NCBI GenBank assembly: GCA_021827865.1
Contig: JAKAUC010000013.1
Coordinates: forward strand, 372,001 to 436,000
DNA: 64,000 nt
Reading direction: 5' to 3'
Source: an archaeon
GTDB taxonomy: Archaea > Thermoproteota > Nitrososphaeria > Nitrososphaerales > Gagatemarchaeaceae
Shown: piece by piece, positions 7,765-16,067 of the stretch
How the letters are laid out: each line of letters begins with the position of its first letter
Position numbering within the stretch: position 1 is the first letter of the stretch
The notes under the pieces: generated by a model
The model's input: the letters and a program-made list of their open reading frames with translations, nothing else
What the model was told of the DNA's origin: nothing
Database searches by the model: none
Position numbers and translations under genes: made by a program

Positions 7765-8609
7765 TTGCTTACGAATCTGAGGGCGCCGTAGCCCACGACT
7801 TGAACGTTGTCGCCGCTGGTGTCGCCGCTCGTGGCGTACTTCAGGAGCTCGGGCCGGGCGAGCCCCAGGGCTCTGGCCGTGAGCATCACGGTGGCTATGG
7901 CGCCGTAGCCGCAGGCGGTGACGTTGAGCCCTTCGAGCGTGGAGTAGAACCCCCGGACGTCCATCTTCAGCACCTCCCGGAGGAGAGCCATGTCCTTCTC
8001 CCTCGCTGCGGTCGGAGGCTCGTAATGGGTGAGGTCGGAGGAGGCGACGAGGATGGCCCTCTTCCCCCTCAGGAGCTTGGAGAGGGCCGAAGAGACGGCC
8101 TCGGCGGTGTCCAGGTCCTGGAAGATGAGAGAGATCGGCAGGAGCGGGACCGCACCCCCGTAGATCCTCTGCAGGAAAGGGAGCTGCACCTCGATGGAGT
8201 GCTCGAGCCTGTGGGCCTCCGGGTCCATCGAGACTACGCCGGCCAGGGCCACGAGCTCAGCGGCGGCCTCGCTGTCGACGAGCATGCGGCCCAGCGGGGT
8301 CGTCCACTCCCCCTCGCCGAAGGTCGCGACCCCGCTCCCGACCCCGTAGTGGTTAGGCCCCACGACCACGGCAAGGTCAGGTCTGCGGAGCGAGGACACG
8401 TGGTAGTAGGAGTGTGCGGCCACCGGCCCGGAGTAGACGTAGCCGGCATGAGGGGAGACGACGGCCACGATGTCCGCGTCCGTGGCGGGGGCCGGAGGGA
8501 GCGTTCCAGGGCCCAGCCCATGGGTGTAGCATTCGTCGATGAGCCTTGAAAGCTCGGTGGGGTCTGACGGATAGAACTGGCCTGAGACAGCTGGCTTTCG
8601 GACTGGCAT
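7761..8609 (-). CDS. Memo family (AmmeMemoRadiSam system protein B) protein
   Basis: A 282-residue protein of the Memo/YjjC-like family. Typical motifs are S-P-H-A-G-Y-V-Y-S-G, G-P-N-H-Y-G, S-S-D-L-T-H-Y and a late C-G-Y-G-A; the His and Cys residues match the metal-ligand positions of human Memo. The biochemical role in archaea is not settled. In Thermoproteota it commonly sits between rps2 and mvk, as here, nine bases after rps2 and overlapping mvk. Confidence 0.9.
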   Translation of the reverse strand: MPVRKPAVSGQFYPSDPTELSRLIDECYTHGLGPGTLPPAPATDADIVAVVSPHAGYVYSGPVAAHSYYHVSSLRRPDLAVVVGPNHYGVGSGVATFGEGEWTTPLGRMLVDSEAAAELVALAGVVSMDPEAHRLEHSIEVQLPFLQRIYGGAVPLLPISLIFQDLDTAEAVSSALSKLLRGKRAILVASSDLTHYEPPTAAREKDMALLREVLKMDVRGFYSTLEGLNVTACGYGAIATVMLTARALGLARPELLKYATSGDTSGDNVQVVGYGALRFVSN

Positions 8610-8618
8610 TACGCGGGC

Positions 8619-9308
8619 CTATTCGCGCCTCTCGGATCCCCTTTCATCGAGGGCCTCGGGCCGCTGCTCTTCCTCCACCTTGGTCTCGAAGTCTTCGATC
8701 CCGTACTTCATGGGCTGATCCTCGGTCACCAGCCCTGAGTGCACCAGGGTCGCCCTGGCCAGGAGCCAGAAGATCGCCGCGATGGACTTCCTGCCTCTGT
8801 TGTTCCCCGGGATGACCAGGTCGACGTCGTCCGTGACGTTGTCCGTGTCGCAGACAGCTATCACCGGTACCCCGAGCTTCCCCGCCTCGACCATGGCCTG
8901 GGTGTCCGACATCGGGTCTGCCACCACCACCAGTTCCGCGTCCAGGTGTCCGGGGTACAGTGGGTTGGTGAACGTGCCGGGCATGAACCTGCCGATCCTG
9001 GGCATGGCCCCGGTGAGCTCGCAGAACTTCGCGACCGCCATGGCGCCGTGCTCCCTGCTGGTGTACACGACAGTGTTCTTCGCGCCAGTGGCGGCGATGA
9101 ACTTGCCGGCAACGTCGATCCTCTGGAGCGTCTTGGGGTAGTCGATCATGTGGAGGCCGTCGGGCCTCGGCCGCGCCGTGAACTGCTCCATCGTCTTCGT
9201 CCTGACAGGCGTCCCGATGCGGATGCCTGTGGCGAGCAGCGCCTTCTCGGAGAAGCCGGGCGCCACCAGCTTGTCGGCCGAACCCGCGTCGTCGTCGAAC
9301 TCAGACAT
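8619..9308 (-). CDS. rps2: Small ribosomal subunit protein uS2
   Basis: About 229 residues with the uS2 core: T-G-I-R-I-G-T near the N terminus, the Y-T-S-R-E-H-G segment, and the conserved C-D-T-D-N plus P-G-N-N-R-G-R-K-S-I motifs. An acidic/charged tail follows. I prefer ATG 9308, which has GGAG about seven bases upstream; a TTG at 9314 is directly against that element. No rpoK lies between rpoN and rps2, unlike in many archaeal operons. Confidence 0.95.
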   Translation of the reverse strand: MSEFDDDAGSADKLVAPGFSEKALLATGIRIGTPVRTKTMEQFTARPRPDGLHMIDYPKTLQRIDVAGKFIAATGAKNTVVYTSREHGAMAVAKFCELTGAMPRIGRFMPGTFTNPLYPGHLDAELVVVADPMSDTQAMVEAGKLGVPVIAVCDTDNVTDDVDLVIPGNNRGRKSIAAIFWLLARATLVHSGLVTEDQPMKYGIEDFETKVEEEQRPEALDERGSERRE

Positions 9309-9323
9309 GGCCAAGCTCCTGAC

Positions 9324-9533
9324 CTACAGCTCTGGCTTCCTGCTGTAGAACGGAAGGACCTGGTCGATGACGTCCACCGATGAGATGAGCATGCGCCTGC
9401 AGCAATACCTCTTCAGGCCGAGGTCGTCCAGCACCTTGCCTGGGTCCTCGCCCCCCTTCACCCTTGCCTGGAACGGGGCGAACTTGTCCCCGATGAGGCT
9501 GCCGCAGGTGAAACAACGGATAGGGATCATCAT
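9324..9533 (-). CDS. rpoN: RNA polymerase subunit Rpo10 (RpoN)
   Basis: A 69-residue protein with the Rpo10 zinc-site pattern: [10 protein letters not shown] at the N terminus and Y-C-C-R-R-M-L later. It is an assembly subunit of archaeal RNA polymerase next to Rpo3. It lies six bases after rps9 and nine before rps2 in the operon. Confidence 0.96.
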   Translation of the reverse strand: MMIPIRCFTCGSLIGDKFAPFQARVKGGEDPGKVLDDLGLKRYCCRRMLISSVDVIDQVLPFYSRKPEL

Positions 9534-9539
9534 GGCAAA

Positions 9540-9980
9540 TCACCTGTATGACTTCTGCCGCTTCCTGCGCGCGCCCGGCCCTCCGAATTTCTTGGGTTCA
9601 GCTTGTCTCGGGTCGCCCGAAAGCAGGTATTTATTGTATGCATTCAGCCTTTCCCTGATTTCGCTCCCCCTGACCTGGTCGACGTAGGCTCTGGCGATGG
9701 CCATGGCAGCGGCATCCGCCTGCCCCATGAACCCCCCTCCCGACACGCTGACGTCGAGGTCGAACTTGTCCCTCAGCTCGCCTACCACCTGGACGGGGGC
9801 GAGCAGGTGGAGCCTCGCCGGCTCGGGCTCCCAGAATTCGACCGGTGTTCCGTTGATCCTGATGCGTCCTGCGCCCTGGGATATCGCCGCGGTGGCCCTC
9901 GCGGTCTTCCTCGCGCCGGAGTAGAGCTTCGGCGGCTTCTTCACCTGGGCCTTGGTCTGGGTAGGCATTTGGCTACTCAT
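9540..9980 (-). CDS. rps9: Small ribosomal subunit protein uS9
   Basis: A 146-residue uS9 with the central G-G-G-F-M-G-Q-A-D-A segment, G-A-R-K-T-A-R-A-T-A near the N terminus and the very basic C-terminal R-R-K-R-Q-K-S-Y-R that reaches the decoding centre. Its start overlaps the rpl13 stop by eight bases. Confidence 0.96.
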   Translation of the reverse strand: MSSQMPTQTKAQVKKPPKLYSGARKTARATAAISQGAGRIRINGTPVEFWEPEPARLHLLAPVQVVGELRDKFDLDVSVSGGGFMGQADAAAMAIARAYVDQVRGSEIRERLNAYNKYLLSGDPRQAEPKKFGGPGARRKRQKSYR

Positions 9981-10413
9981 TCCACCCCAGGCTCTTCGAG
10001 AGGTCCGCCATGGTCACGTAGACCGGGATCGGGCGCGTCGCGGTGGTCTCGTCGAACCTCTTCAGCTTCGCCGCGTCGATCCCCTCTGGGACCCCGATGT
10101 ATACCCTCAGCCTCTTCATCGCCAGCGCCCCCTTCGGCTTCTTCCTCGGGACCATCCCCCTGACCATCCTCCGGAGTATGTTGTCCGGCCTCCTCGGGTG
10201 GATGGGGCCGTAGATGGGGTTGACCCTGCTCGACAGCTCCAGCCTTTCCTTCCACTGGTTCACCACCGCTGTCCGCGACCCGGAGATGAGAGACTTCTCG
10301 GCGTTCACAACGGTCACCCGCTTCCCCGACAGAAGGAGCTTCGCCACCTTGGAGGAGAGCCGCCCCGCGATCTGGTCGGTCGCGTCGACGTACACCGACT
10401 CTTCACCGGACAA
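9973..10413 (-). CDS. rpl13: Large ribosomal subunit protein uL13
   Basis: A 146-residue uL13 with the expected N-terminal D-A-T-D-Q-I-A-G-R-L-S and the central R-R-P-D-N-I-L-R-R-M-V-R-G-M segment. It overlaps rpl18e upstream by 11 bases and rps9 downstream by eight, in the usual archaeal order rpl18e-rpl13-rps9. Confidence 0.96.
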   Translation of the reverse strand: MSGEESVYVDATDQIAGRLSSKVAKLLLSGKRVTVVNAEKSLISGSRTAVVNQWKERLELSSRVNPIYGPIHPRRPDNILRRMVRGMVPRKKPKGALAMKRLRVYIGVPEGIDAAKLKRFDETTATRPIPVYVTMADLSKSLGWNE

Positions 10414-10756
10414 GTCTGACTCCGCTCCCTTTCGGGTACTTCTTCAAGAAATCCTCCACGGAAAGCGCCGCCCCCCCGGTCGCCTCTATCTTCGACCTGG
10501 CGGAGGCTGAGAAAGAGAACGCGCCTACGACAAGCTTCTTTCCGGCGACGCCGGTGCCGAGGACCTTCCCCGGGACGAACACCGCCTGGGCTTCACCTAC
10601 GACCTTGGATATCCTCCCGAGGTTGACTTCGACGCGCGTCCCGGCTGGGCTGGCGAGCAGGACCGAGGCCTCGCTCCAGATGGGGGCCTTCTGCTTCCTC
10701 CCGGCCTTCTCCAGCATCACCGCTGTCCGCCTGAGGACGGGGTTCGAGGCTGTCAT
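10403..10756 (-). CDS. rpl18e: Large ribosomal subunit protein eL18
   Basis: A 117-residue eL18 recognised by context and by the basic N-terminal helix followed by the conserved V-P-G-K-V-L-G-T-G and the C-terminal G-S-G-V-R-L-V-R. The ATG overlaps the rpoD stop (ATGA). Confidence 0.93.
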   Translation of the reverse strand: MTASNPVLRRTAVMLEKAGRKQKAPIWSEASVLLASPAGTRVEVNLGRISKVVGEAQAVFVPGKVLGTGVAGKKLVVGAFSFSASARSKIEATGGAALSVEDFLKKYPKGSGVRLVR

Positions 10757-11397
10757 TTGGACCCGCCCACCGCCACCTGGATTTCGTCCAACTTCTTCTC
10801 GATGAGCTGAATGGCCTTCAGAACGATCTGCTTCGCCGGGAGTCCTCCTGCAGACTCGACGGTCAGGACGAAGGTACCTTCCTTCTTGCCGTCAGTAAGG
10901 GTGGCGACCGTGCACGGCTGCCACTTCGCGTGCTCCTTGCCCCGCCCCAGCCTGGCGTAGGCTTCGAGCTTGACCGACTGGCCCGCGGCCAGCTTGACGA
11001 GAGGTATTGACTCGCTGACCGGCCTCACTTCCCTGTCCTCCGACACGAGGTCGCCGGAGGTCACGGTGGAGACCTTGTCCTTGCCCTTCGCGTCGAGCAC
11101 GAAGAGCACCCTGCACTTGTGGCACCCCAAGGGGTTGCCGCAGTCGCATGCCTCAGGGAGGTTGTACTTCTCGAGGTCTGTCTTGATCGGGATCATGCCG
11201 AGCCTGTGGGCGAGTATCTCGTCGTAGAGCACAGAAGAGTTCTCTAGTATCACCACGTCGTCTATCGCCATCGATGGGACTTCGGATATGCAGAACCGCC
11301 TGATCGCGTTGGCGTAGGACCGATCTACCCCCTCGAGTTGGACTGAGACGGTACTCCCGCTGTCTTCAAGCGCCTTTACCTCAACCAACCGCTCCAC
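10753..11397 (-). CDS. rpoD: RNA polymerase subunit Rpo3 (RpoD)
   Basis: A 214-residue alpha-like subunit that forms the assembly platform with Rpo11. The dimerisation domain is split by an inserted domain carrying C-D-C-x5-C-x2-C near residues 83-94, spaced like the zinc site of eukaryotic Rpb3 rather than a full ferredoxin-like iron-sulphur domain. It starts with GTG at 11397 about 35 bases after the predicted start site of its promoter. It is the first gene of the minus-strand operon ending with gltX. Confidence 0.95.
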   Translation of the reverse strand: MERLVEVKALEDSGSTVSVQLEGVDRSYANAIRRFCISEVPSMAIDDVVILENSSVLYDEILAHRLGMIPIKTDLEKYNLPEACDCGNPLGCHKCRVLFVLDAKGKDKVSTVTSGDLVSEDREVRPVSESIPLVKLAAGQSVKLEAYARLGRGKEHAKWQPCTVATLTDGKKEGTFVLTVESAGGLPAKQIVLKAIQLIEKKLDEIQVAVGGSK

Positions 11398-11670
11398 CTA
11401 CTGGCTCGAAACTGGCTCCCATGAGACGTCGCGTTTCGAGGTCGGGAATTTGTTCCGGTTAAAAAGATAGCGGGACTCTCTCCGGCGCTCCACAGCGCTC
11501 CAGGGCTGGTTTTGCCCCCGCGGGGGGATGCCCCGAGCCCGCCGCCTCCTTCCCGGGGGTCGGGAGGAGAATCCAGCTGGCCCGTCCCTTGCCCGGCTCG
11601 GTGCTTCGCCGTGAGATTGCGGTTTCCGTCGAAACCTTATATCGGAAGGGCGAAGGGCAGGTTCGGAAAA
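11398..11670. promoter_or_regulatory. Divergent promoter region between rpoD and rps13
   Basis: No gene is seen in these 273 bases. On the minus strand ctttttaacc at 11459-11468 can serve as TATA for rpoD. On the plus strand accttatatc near 11634-11643 lies about 28-35 bases before the rps13 ATG. The middle part is GC-rich and structured without a recognisable RNA family. Confidence 0.5.
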
Positions 11671-12165
11671 ATGTCCGAGGCCTCAGAGTTCAGGCACCTG
11701 GTCAGGATTTCAGGACGGGACCTGGCAGGGGGAAAGAAGCTGATCGTGGCCCTGGCAGACCTGAAGGGTGTCGGGTTCAACTTCGCCAACGTGATCACGA
11801 CGCGACTGAGCCTGGATCCCAGGGTAAGACTGGGGACGCTCACGGAAGACCAAGTCAGCCAGATCGAGCAGGCCATCCAGAGCACGACGAAGGCAGCTCT
11901 GCCGGAGTGGTACTACAACCGCAGGAACGACCCCGAGACCGGGGAGGCGAAGCAGCTGCTTGGAGCCGACCTAGACTTCATCCAGAAGGGGGACATCGAC
12001 GACGAGAGGAACATCCAGAGCTGGAAGGGGATAAGGCACGGCCTCGGGCTGAAGGTCAGGGGCCAGAGGACTAGGACCACTGGGAGGAAGGGAAGGACGG
12101 TGGGAGTCAGGAAGGCGACGTTGGTTGCGGCGGCGAAGGAAGCCTCCGCGAAGAAGGAAGCTTAG
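11671..12165 (+). CDS. rps13: Small ribosomal subunit protein uS13
   Basis: A 164-residue uS13 at the head of the subunit. The K-G-V-G-F-N-F-A-N helix-hairpin region and the C-terminal R-G-Q-R-T-R-T-T-G-R-K-G-R-T-V-G are diagnostic. I start at ATG 11671, which gives the archaeal uS13 N terminus and suits the TATA spacing; the frame is open further upstream without family similarity. It leads rps13-rps4-rps11. Confidence 0.96.
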   Translation: MSEASEFRHLVRISGRDLAGGKKLIVALADLKGVGFNFANVITTRLSLDPRVRLGTLTEDQVSQIEQAIQSTTKAALPEWYYNRRNDPETGEAKQLLGADLDFIQKGDIDDERNIQSWKGIRHGLGLKVRGQRTRTTGRKGRTVGVRKATLVAAAKEASAKKEA

Positions 12166-12168
12166 ACA

Positions 12169-12711
12169 TTGGGAGATCCTAAGAAGTCGAGGAAGCAGTA
12201 CAGCAGGCCGAGGAGCCCCTGGAGGGCGGACCAGCTGGCCCAGGAGCTCTACCTCCTTGGTACATTCGGGCTCAGGAACAAGAGGGAGCTCTGGAAGGCG
12301 CAGACTCAGCTCAGTCGGGTCAGAAAGCAGGCGAGGACCCTCCTCGCGGCCACTCAGGTGGTGAGGCAGCGGGAAGAGAAGAAGCTCCTGGACAGCCTGA
12401 GGAGGAAGGGCCTCATCGGGGAGGGGTCAACCCTGGACGACATACTCAGCCTTACGGTGGAGGACATGCTCGCCAGGAGGCTGCAGACGATGGTCTTCAA
12501 GAAAGGGATGGCGCTTTCTCCCCTGCATTCGAGGCAGCTGATAGTCCATGGCCACGTCTCTGTGGGGGGGCGGGTGATCACGGTTCCAGGATACGAGGTC
12601 GGCGGCGTTGAAGAAGGGACGGTCGCGTTGACCGGCGGAGCCGCCAATGCGGTTGCTCCCGCAGAAGAGCAGACGGCGGCGCCGGCCGAGCAGCCGGCCC
12701 AGGTGCAGTGA
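12169..12711 (+). CDS. rps4: Small ribosomal subunit protein uS4
   Basis: A 180-residue primary 16S-rRNA-binding protein. The S4 domain is visible as [10 protein letters not shown] followed by [11 protein letters not shown]. The C-terminal 30 residues are an Ala/Glu/Gln/Pro-rich tail beyond the conserved domain. It begins with TTG three bases after rps13 and its stop overlaps the rps11 GTG (GTGA). Confidence 0.95.
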   Translation: MGDPKKSRKQYSRPRSPWRADQLAQELYLLGTFGLRNKRELWKAQTQLSRVRKQARTLLAATQVVRQREEKKLLDSLRRKGLIGEGSTLDDILSLTVEDMLARRLQTMVFKKGMALSPLHSRQLIVHGHVSVGGRVITVPGYEVGGVEEGTVALTGGAANAVAPAEEQTAAPAEQPAQVQ

Positions 12712-13121
12712 GAGAGATGTCGGAAGAAGAGGTACTCGCTGACCGCTGGGGGGTCTGCCACATCTACTCTTCATACAACAACACCATCGTGCACATCACG
12801 GACCTGACCGGGGCCGAGACCATAGCGTTCTCCTCCGGCGGGAGGCACGTGAAGGCCGACAGGTTCGAGTCGTCCCCCTACGCTGCCATGAGGAGCGCGT
12901 CGGCGGCGTCAGAAGTCGCCAAGGGGAAAGGGATCACGGCGATTCACATCAAGGTAAGGGCGGTGGGCGGGACCGGCCCAAGGACACCGGGCCCCGGGGC
13001 GCAGGCCGCAATCCGCGCCATAGCCAGGGCGGGGTTCAAGATAGGGCGCATCGAGGACGCCACCCCGATCCCCCACGACACGACGAGGAAGAAGGGCGGG
13101 CGCAGAGGAAGAAGGGCCTAG
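12708..13121 (+). CDS. rps11: Small ribosomal subunit protein uS11
   Basis: A 137-residue uS11 with [13 protein letters not shown] near the N terminus, [12 protein letters not shown] and a basic C terminus. The start is GTG 12708 overlapping the rps4 stop, or ATG 12717. In many archaea rpoD follows directly; here rpoD is divergent on the other side of rps13. Confidence 0.96.
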   Translation: MREMSEEEVLADRWGVCHIYSSYNNTIVHITDLTGAETIAFSSGGRHVKADRFESSPYAAMRSASAASEVAKGKGITAIHIKVRAVGGTGPRTPGPGAQAAIRAIARAGFKIGRIEDATPIPHDTTRKKGGRRGRRA

Positions 13122-13132
13122 TCAGCTAGCCC

Positions 13133-14083
13133 TCAGAGGCGCCTCACCACTTCCGCAGAGTCTACCTTCCCGTCTCCGTCCTTGTCCACTCCCCGGAGCA
13201 GCGCCGCGAAGCGGCCCGACCCATACTTCGCGAACAGGGCGTCCGCATGGTTGCAGACCCCGATTATGGCCGCCTTCGTCCCTGCCCCCGTGAGCCCCGC
13301 GATTACGACGCATGTCTTCGACCGGTCCCATGGGTTCTGTATCTTCTCGACCAGGCAGTCGAGCTCAGAGGCGTGAGAGTTCCCTTCGTCGTCCACTATC
13401 GCCCCCCAGAACCCTCCCTGGCTGAACTTGAAAGGGAGATGAGGGTTGAGCTCTTCGGCGACGGTGTTGTTCCTCGGGCCTCCGACCACCACGAGGTTGG
13501 ATGTGAGCAGCTTCTCGGCCCTGAGGTCGGTGTCCAGCTTCACCGGGAACTTCTCGGGGAGGTTCACGAACTGCCCCAGGGCGAACCCCAGCTGGACCGC
13601 GTAGTGCCCGTCTCTGGCCTGGGTCCCCGCCGCGCCGTGCTGCAGGGGGGACCCGACCACGACCCAGCCGTCGAACTCCCCGTTGTCGAAGAACTCGCTG
13701 AAGAAGCGGCCGAGCGCCCTGGAGCGCCCTGAGGACCTGAGCGTGGGGAGCGGCTCCCCCTTCACAGGGAATTCCACGGCGTAGCCGTCGGACGCCAGGG
13801 CGTAGAGCTTCGCCTCCCCTCCCCTGATCTGCTCGCTCCTGACCCGGGCGATCAGCCCTGCCGCCTCCAGGCGCGCGATGTGGTAGTAGATGGTCTGATG
13901 GTGAGCCCCCAGCGACCTGGCCATCTCGGCGGGGTACTTCGGGCCCGAAGAAAGCAGGGTCAGGACCTGCTGCCCGATCTTGCCGGAGGCAGGCTTGAAC
14001 CCGTCCGGCCTGTCAGAGACGAGGACGCGCTTGGCGAGGCCCGAGTCCCCCTTCGGGTCGTAGAGGATCTTCTCCCGGGGCAT
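13133..14083 (-). CDS. Winged-helix protein with S-layer-like domain and EF-hand tail
   Basis: A 316-residue protein of three parts. Residues 35-105 are an ArsR-like winged helix (A-R-S-L-G-A-H-H-Q-T-I-Y-Y-H-I-A-R-L-E-A-A-G-L). Residues about 150-290 contain L-V-V-V-G-G-P-R-N-N-T-V-A-E-E-L-N, a pattern I associate with archaeal S-layer C-terminal domains. The last 18 residues hold an EF-hand loop D-K-D-G-D-G-K-V-D-S-A-E. No signal peptide or membrane helix is visible, so a cytosolic, possibly calcium-responsive regulator is plausible. Function is unknown. It is convergent with rps11 and has its own TATA box near 14103-14113. Confidence 0.6.
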   Translation of the reverse strand: MPREKILYDPKGDSGLAKRVLVSDRPDGFKPASGKIGQQVLTLLSSGPKYPAEMARSLGAHHQTIYYHIARLEAAGLIARVRSEQIRGGEAKLYALASDGYAVEFPVKGEPLPTLRSSGRSRALGRFFSEFFDNGEFDGWVVVGSPLQHGAAGTQARDGHYAVQLGFALGQFVNLPEKFPVKLDTDLRAEKLLTSNLVVVGGPRNNTVAEELNPHLPFKFSQGGFWGAIVDDEGNSHASELDCLVEKIQNPWDRSKTCVVIAGLTGAGTKAAIIGVCNHADALFAKYGSGRFAALLRGVDKDGDGKVDSAEVVRRL

Positions 14084-14235
14084 GGTCAGGAGGCGACGGA
14101 AACCCTACATAAACAGTTTTGCATGGTGGCGCGGCTCCGCCTCTCCCCAAGCCGGGACCATGCACAGCGGACATTGGCTCCCTCAGTGGAATCTTTTGCG
14201 GTGTTTAAAGGCGCTCCAGCGCTCCACCAGGGACG
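14084..14235. promoter_or_regulatory. Divergent promoters of the winged-helix gene and glmS
   Basis: The minus-strand gtttatgtag at 14103-14113 lies about 20-30 bases before the winged-helix ATG. The plus-strand gtttaaagg at 14200-14208 lies about 28 bases before the glmS ATG. Both genes look leaderless. Confidence 0.5.
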
Positions 14236-16002
14236 ATGTGCGGCATAATCGGTTGCGTCGCTGAGGAACCCGTCGCAGGGATTCTTCTGGAGGGGCTCAA
14301 GCGAGTGGAGTACCGCGGCTACGACTCAGCCGGCATGGCCACCATCAGCGGGAGCCGCCTTGCCGTGAGGAAGGGGGCGGGGAGGGTGAGCGCGATCGAA
14401 GAGGCGCGGGGGATGTCTTCCATGCTCGGGAAGGTAGGTATGGCCCACACAAGATGGGCGACACATGGAAGCGTGACAGACGAGAACGCACACCCGCACG
14501 CGTCCTGCGGCGAGCTGGTGGCCGTCGTCCACAATGGGATCGTCGATAACTACATCTCGCTGAAGAAGGGGCTGCTGGCGAAGGGGCACAAGTTCAGGAG
14601 CGAGACGGACACCGAGGTGATAGCGCACCTGATCGAAGACGAGTACAAGAGGACCAGGGACCCGCTCAGGGCGACCTTGGCCGGGGTCAAGAAGCTCAGG
14701 GGGCAGTACGCCGTAGTTGTGATGTTCCAGGACAGGCCGGACGTGATGACAGGGGCTCGGAAGGACGCGCCCCTGATCGTCGGGGTCGGGGAAGGCATGA
14801 TGTTCCTGGCCAGCGACGTCCTCGCGTTCATCGGCCACACCGACAGGACCATCTTCCTCGACAACTACGAGGCTGTCGAGATCACGAAGGACGGCGTCAA
14901 GATAGTCGGGCCCGACGGGAAGAGGGTCAAGAGGGAGCCCGACCAGGTCGCCTGGGAGCTCTCCGACGCAACCAAGAGCGACTACGCCCACTACACCCTG
15001 AAGGAGATCAACGAGCAGCCGAGGACCGTCGTCTCGGCATCCGTCCAGGACGCCGGGAAGGTGGAGAGGTTCGCCCGCGCGATAAGGAAGGCGAAGTCGC
15101 TTTACATCACCGCGTCGGGGACGTCCTACCACGCCGGGCTCCTGATGAAGTTCAGGCTGAACAAGGAGGCGAGGATCAGGGCGGACGTGGTCGTGGCTGG
15201 GGAGCTGAAGGAGCACGCGGAGTTCCTGGAGAAGGGCTCGGTGCTCGTCGCGCTCTCGCAGAGCGGGGAGACCGCAGACGTGATGGAGGGCGTGAGGGAG
15301 GCGAAGGGTCGCGGGGTCAGGGTCTGCTCCATAGTGAACGCGGCGGGCTCTTCGCTGGCGCGCGAGAGCGACGAGGTCCTTCTGCTCAACTGCGGGCCGG
15401 AGGTGGGGGTGGCCGCGACGAAGAGCTTCACGGCACAGGTCGTCGTGGTCAACCTTGTGGTAGACGCAGTGCTCGGAAAGACGCGCCCCGGCGGAGCCGA
15501 GGAGCTATCCAGGGCGGTCGCGGAGGCGCTGAAGTGCGACGGGCTGGTGCAGGAGCTGGTCAGCGCCTACGCCGACAGGCCTGACTTCTACTTCGTCGCG
15601 CGCGGATACGAGAGCCCCCTCGCCCTGGAGGGAGCCCTGAAGCTGAAGGAGCTCTCCTACATCCACGCTGAGGGGATGCCCGCGAGCGAGCTCAAGCACG
15701 GGACCCTGGCCCTCATCGAGAAGGGGACACCCGTTGTCGTCATCAACCCGAGCGGGCCGAACCACGCGGAGTCTCTGGCGAACGCGGAGGAGCTCAGGGC
15801 GAGGGGGGCGGACGTCATAGGAGTCTCGGACGTGAAGGACGAGGTCTACAAGCACTTCGTGAGGGTCCCGAAGGTGCAGCCGAAGTTCACCCCGGTCGTC
15901 GAGGCGATCCCTCTGCAGCTCCTGGCCTATCGCATGTCGGTGGCCAGGCGCAACGACCCTGACTACCCGCGGAACCTCGCGAAGTCCGTCACAGTGAAGT
16001 GA
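14236..16002 (+). CDS. glmS: Glutamine-fructose-6-phosphate aminotransferase
   Basis: A 588-residue enzyme that makes glucosamine-6-phosphate, the entry to UDP-GlcNAc and glycan synthesis. The N-terminal glutamine amidotransferase domain starts directly with the nucleophile Cys (M-C-G-I-I-G), followed by two SIS isomerase domains (T-A-S-G-T-S-Y-H-A-G; S-Q-S-G-E-T-A-D; E-V-G-V-A-A-T-K-S-F-T) and the conserved C terminus A-K-S-V-T-V-K. Monocistronic, with a TATA box at a leaderless distance. Confidence 0.96.
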   Translation: MCGIIGCVAEEPVAGILLEGLKRVEYRGYDSAGMATISGSRLAVRKGAGRVSAIEEARGMSSMLGKVGMAHTRWATHGSVTDENAHPHASCGELVAVVHNGIVDNYISLKKGLLAKGHKFRSETDTEVIAHLIEDEYKRTRDPLRATLAGVKKLRGQYAVVVMFQDRPDVMTGARKDAPLIVGVGEGMMFLASDVLAFIGHTDRTIFLDNYEAVEITKDGVKIVGPDGKRVKREPDQVAWELSDATKSDYAHYTLKEINEQPRTVVSASVQDAGKVERFARAIRKAKSLYITASGTSYHAGLLMKFRLNKEARIRADVVVAGELKEHAEFLEKGSVLVALSQSGETADVMEGVREAKGRGVRVCSIVNAAGSSLARESDEVLLLNCGPEVGVAATKSFTAQVVVVNLVVDAVLGKTRPGGAEELSRAVAEALKCDGLVQELVSAYADRPDFYFVARGYESPLALEGALKLKELSYIHAEGMPASELKHGTLALIEKGTPVVVINPSGPNHAESLANAEELRARGADVIGVSDVKDEVYKHFVRVPKVQPKFTPVVEAIPLQLLAYRMSVARRNDPDYPRNLAKSVTVK

Positions 16003-16030
16003 CGGCGGGGCGTCCGATTCGGCTCCCGTT

Positions 16031-16043
16031 CATAAAATAATTA
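16031..16043 (+). promoter_or_regulatory. TATA box of dhs
   Basis: The A/T-rich cataaaataatta ends about 25 bases before GTG 16068, which supports leaderless initiation of the deoxyhypusine synthase gene. Confidence 0.55.
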
Positions 16044-16067
16044 AGTGGACAGTTCAGACGCTCGGCC

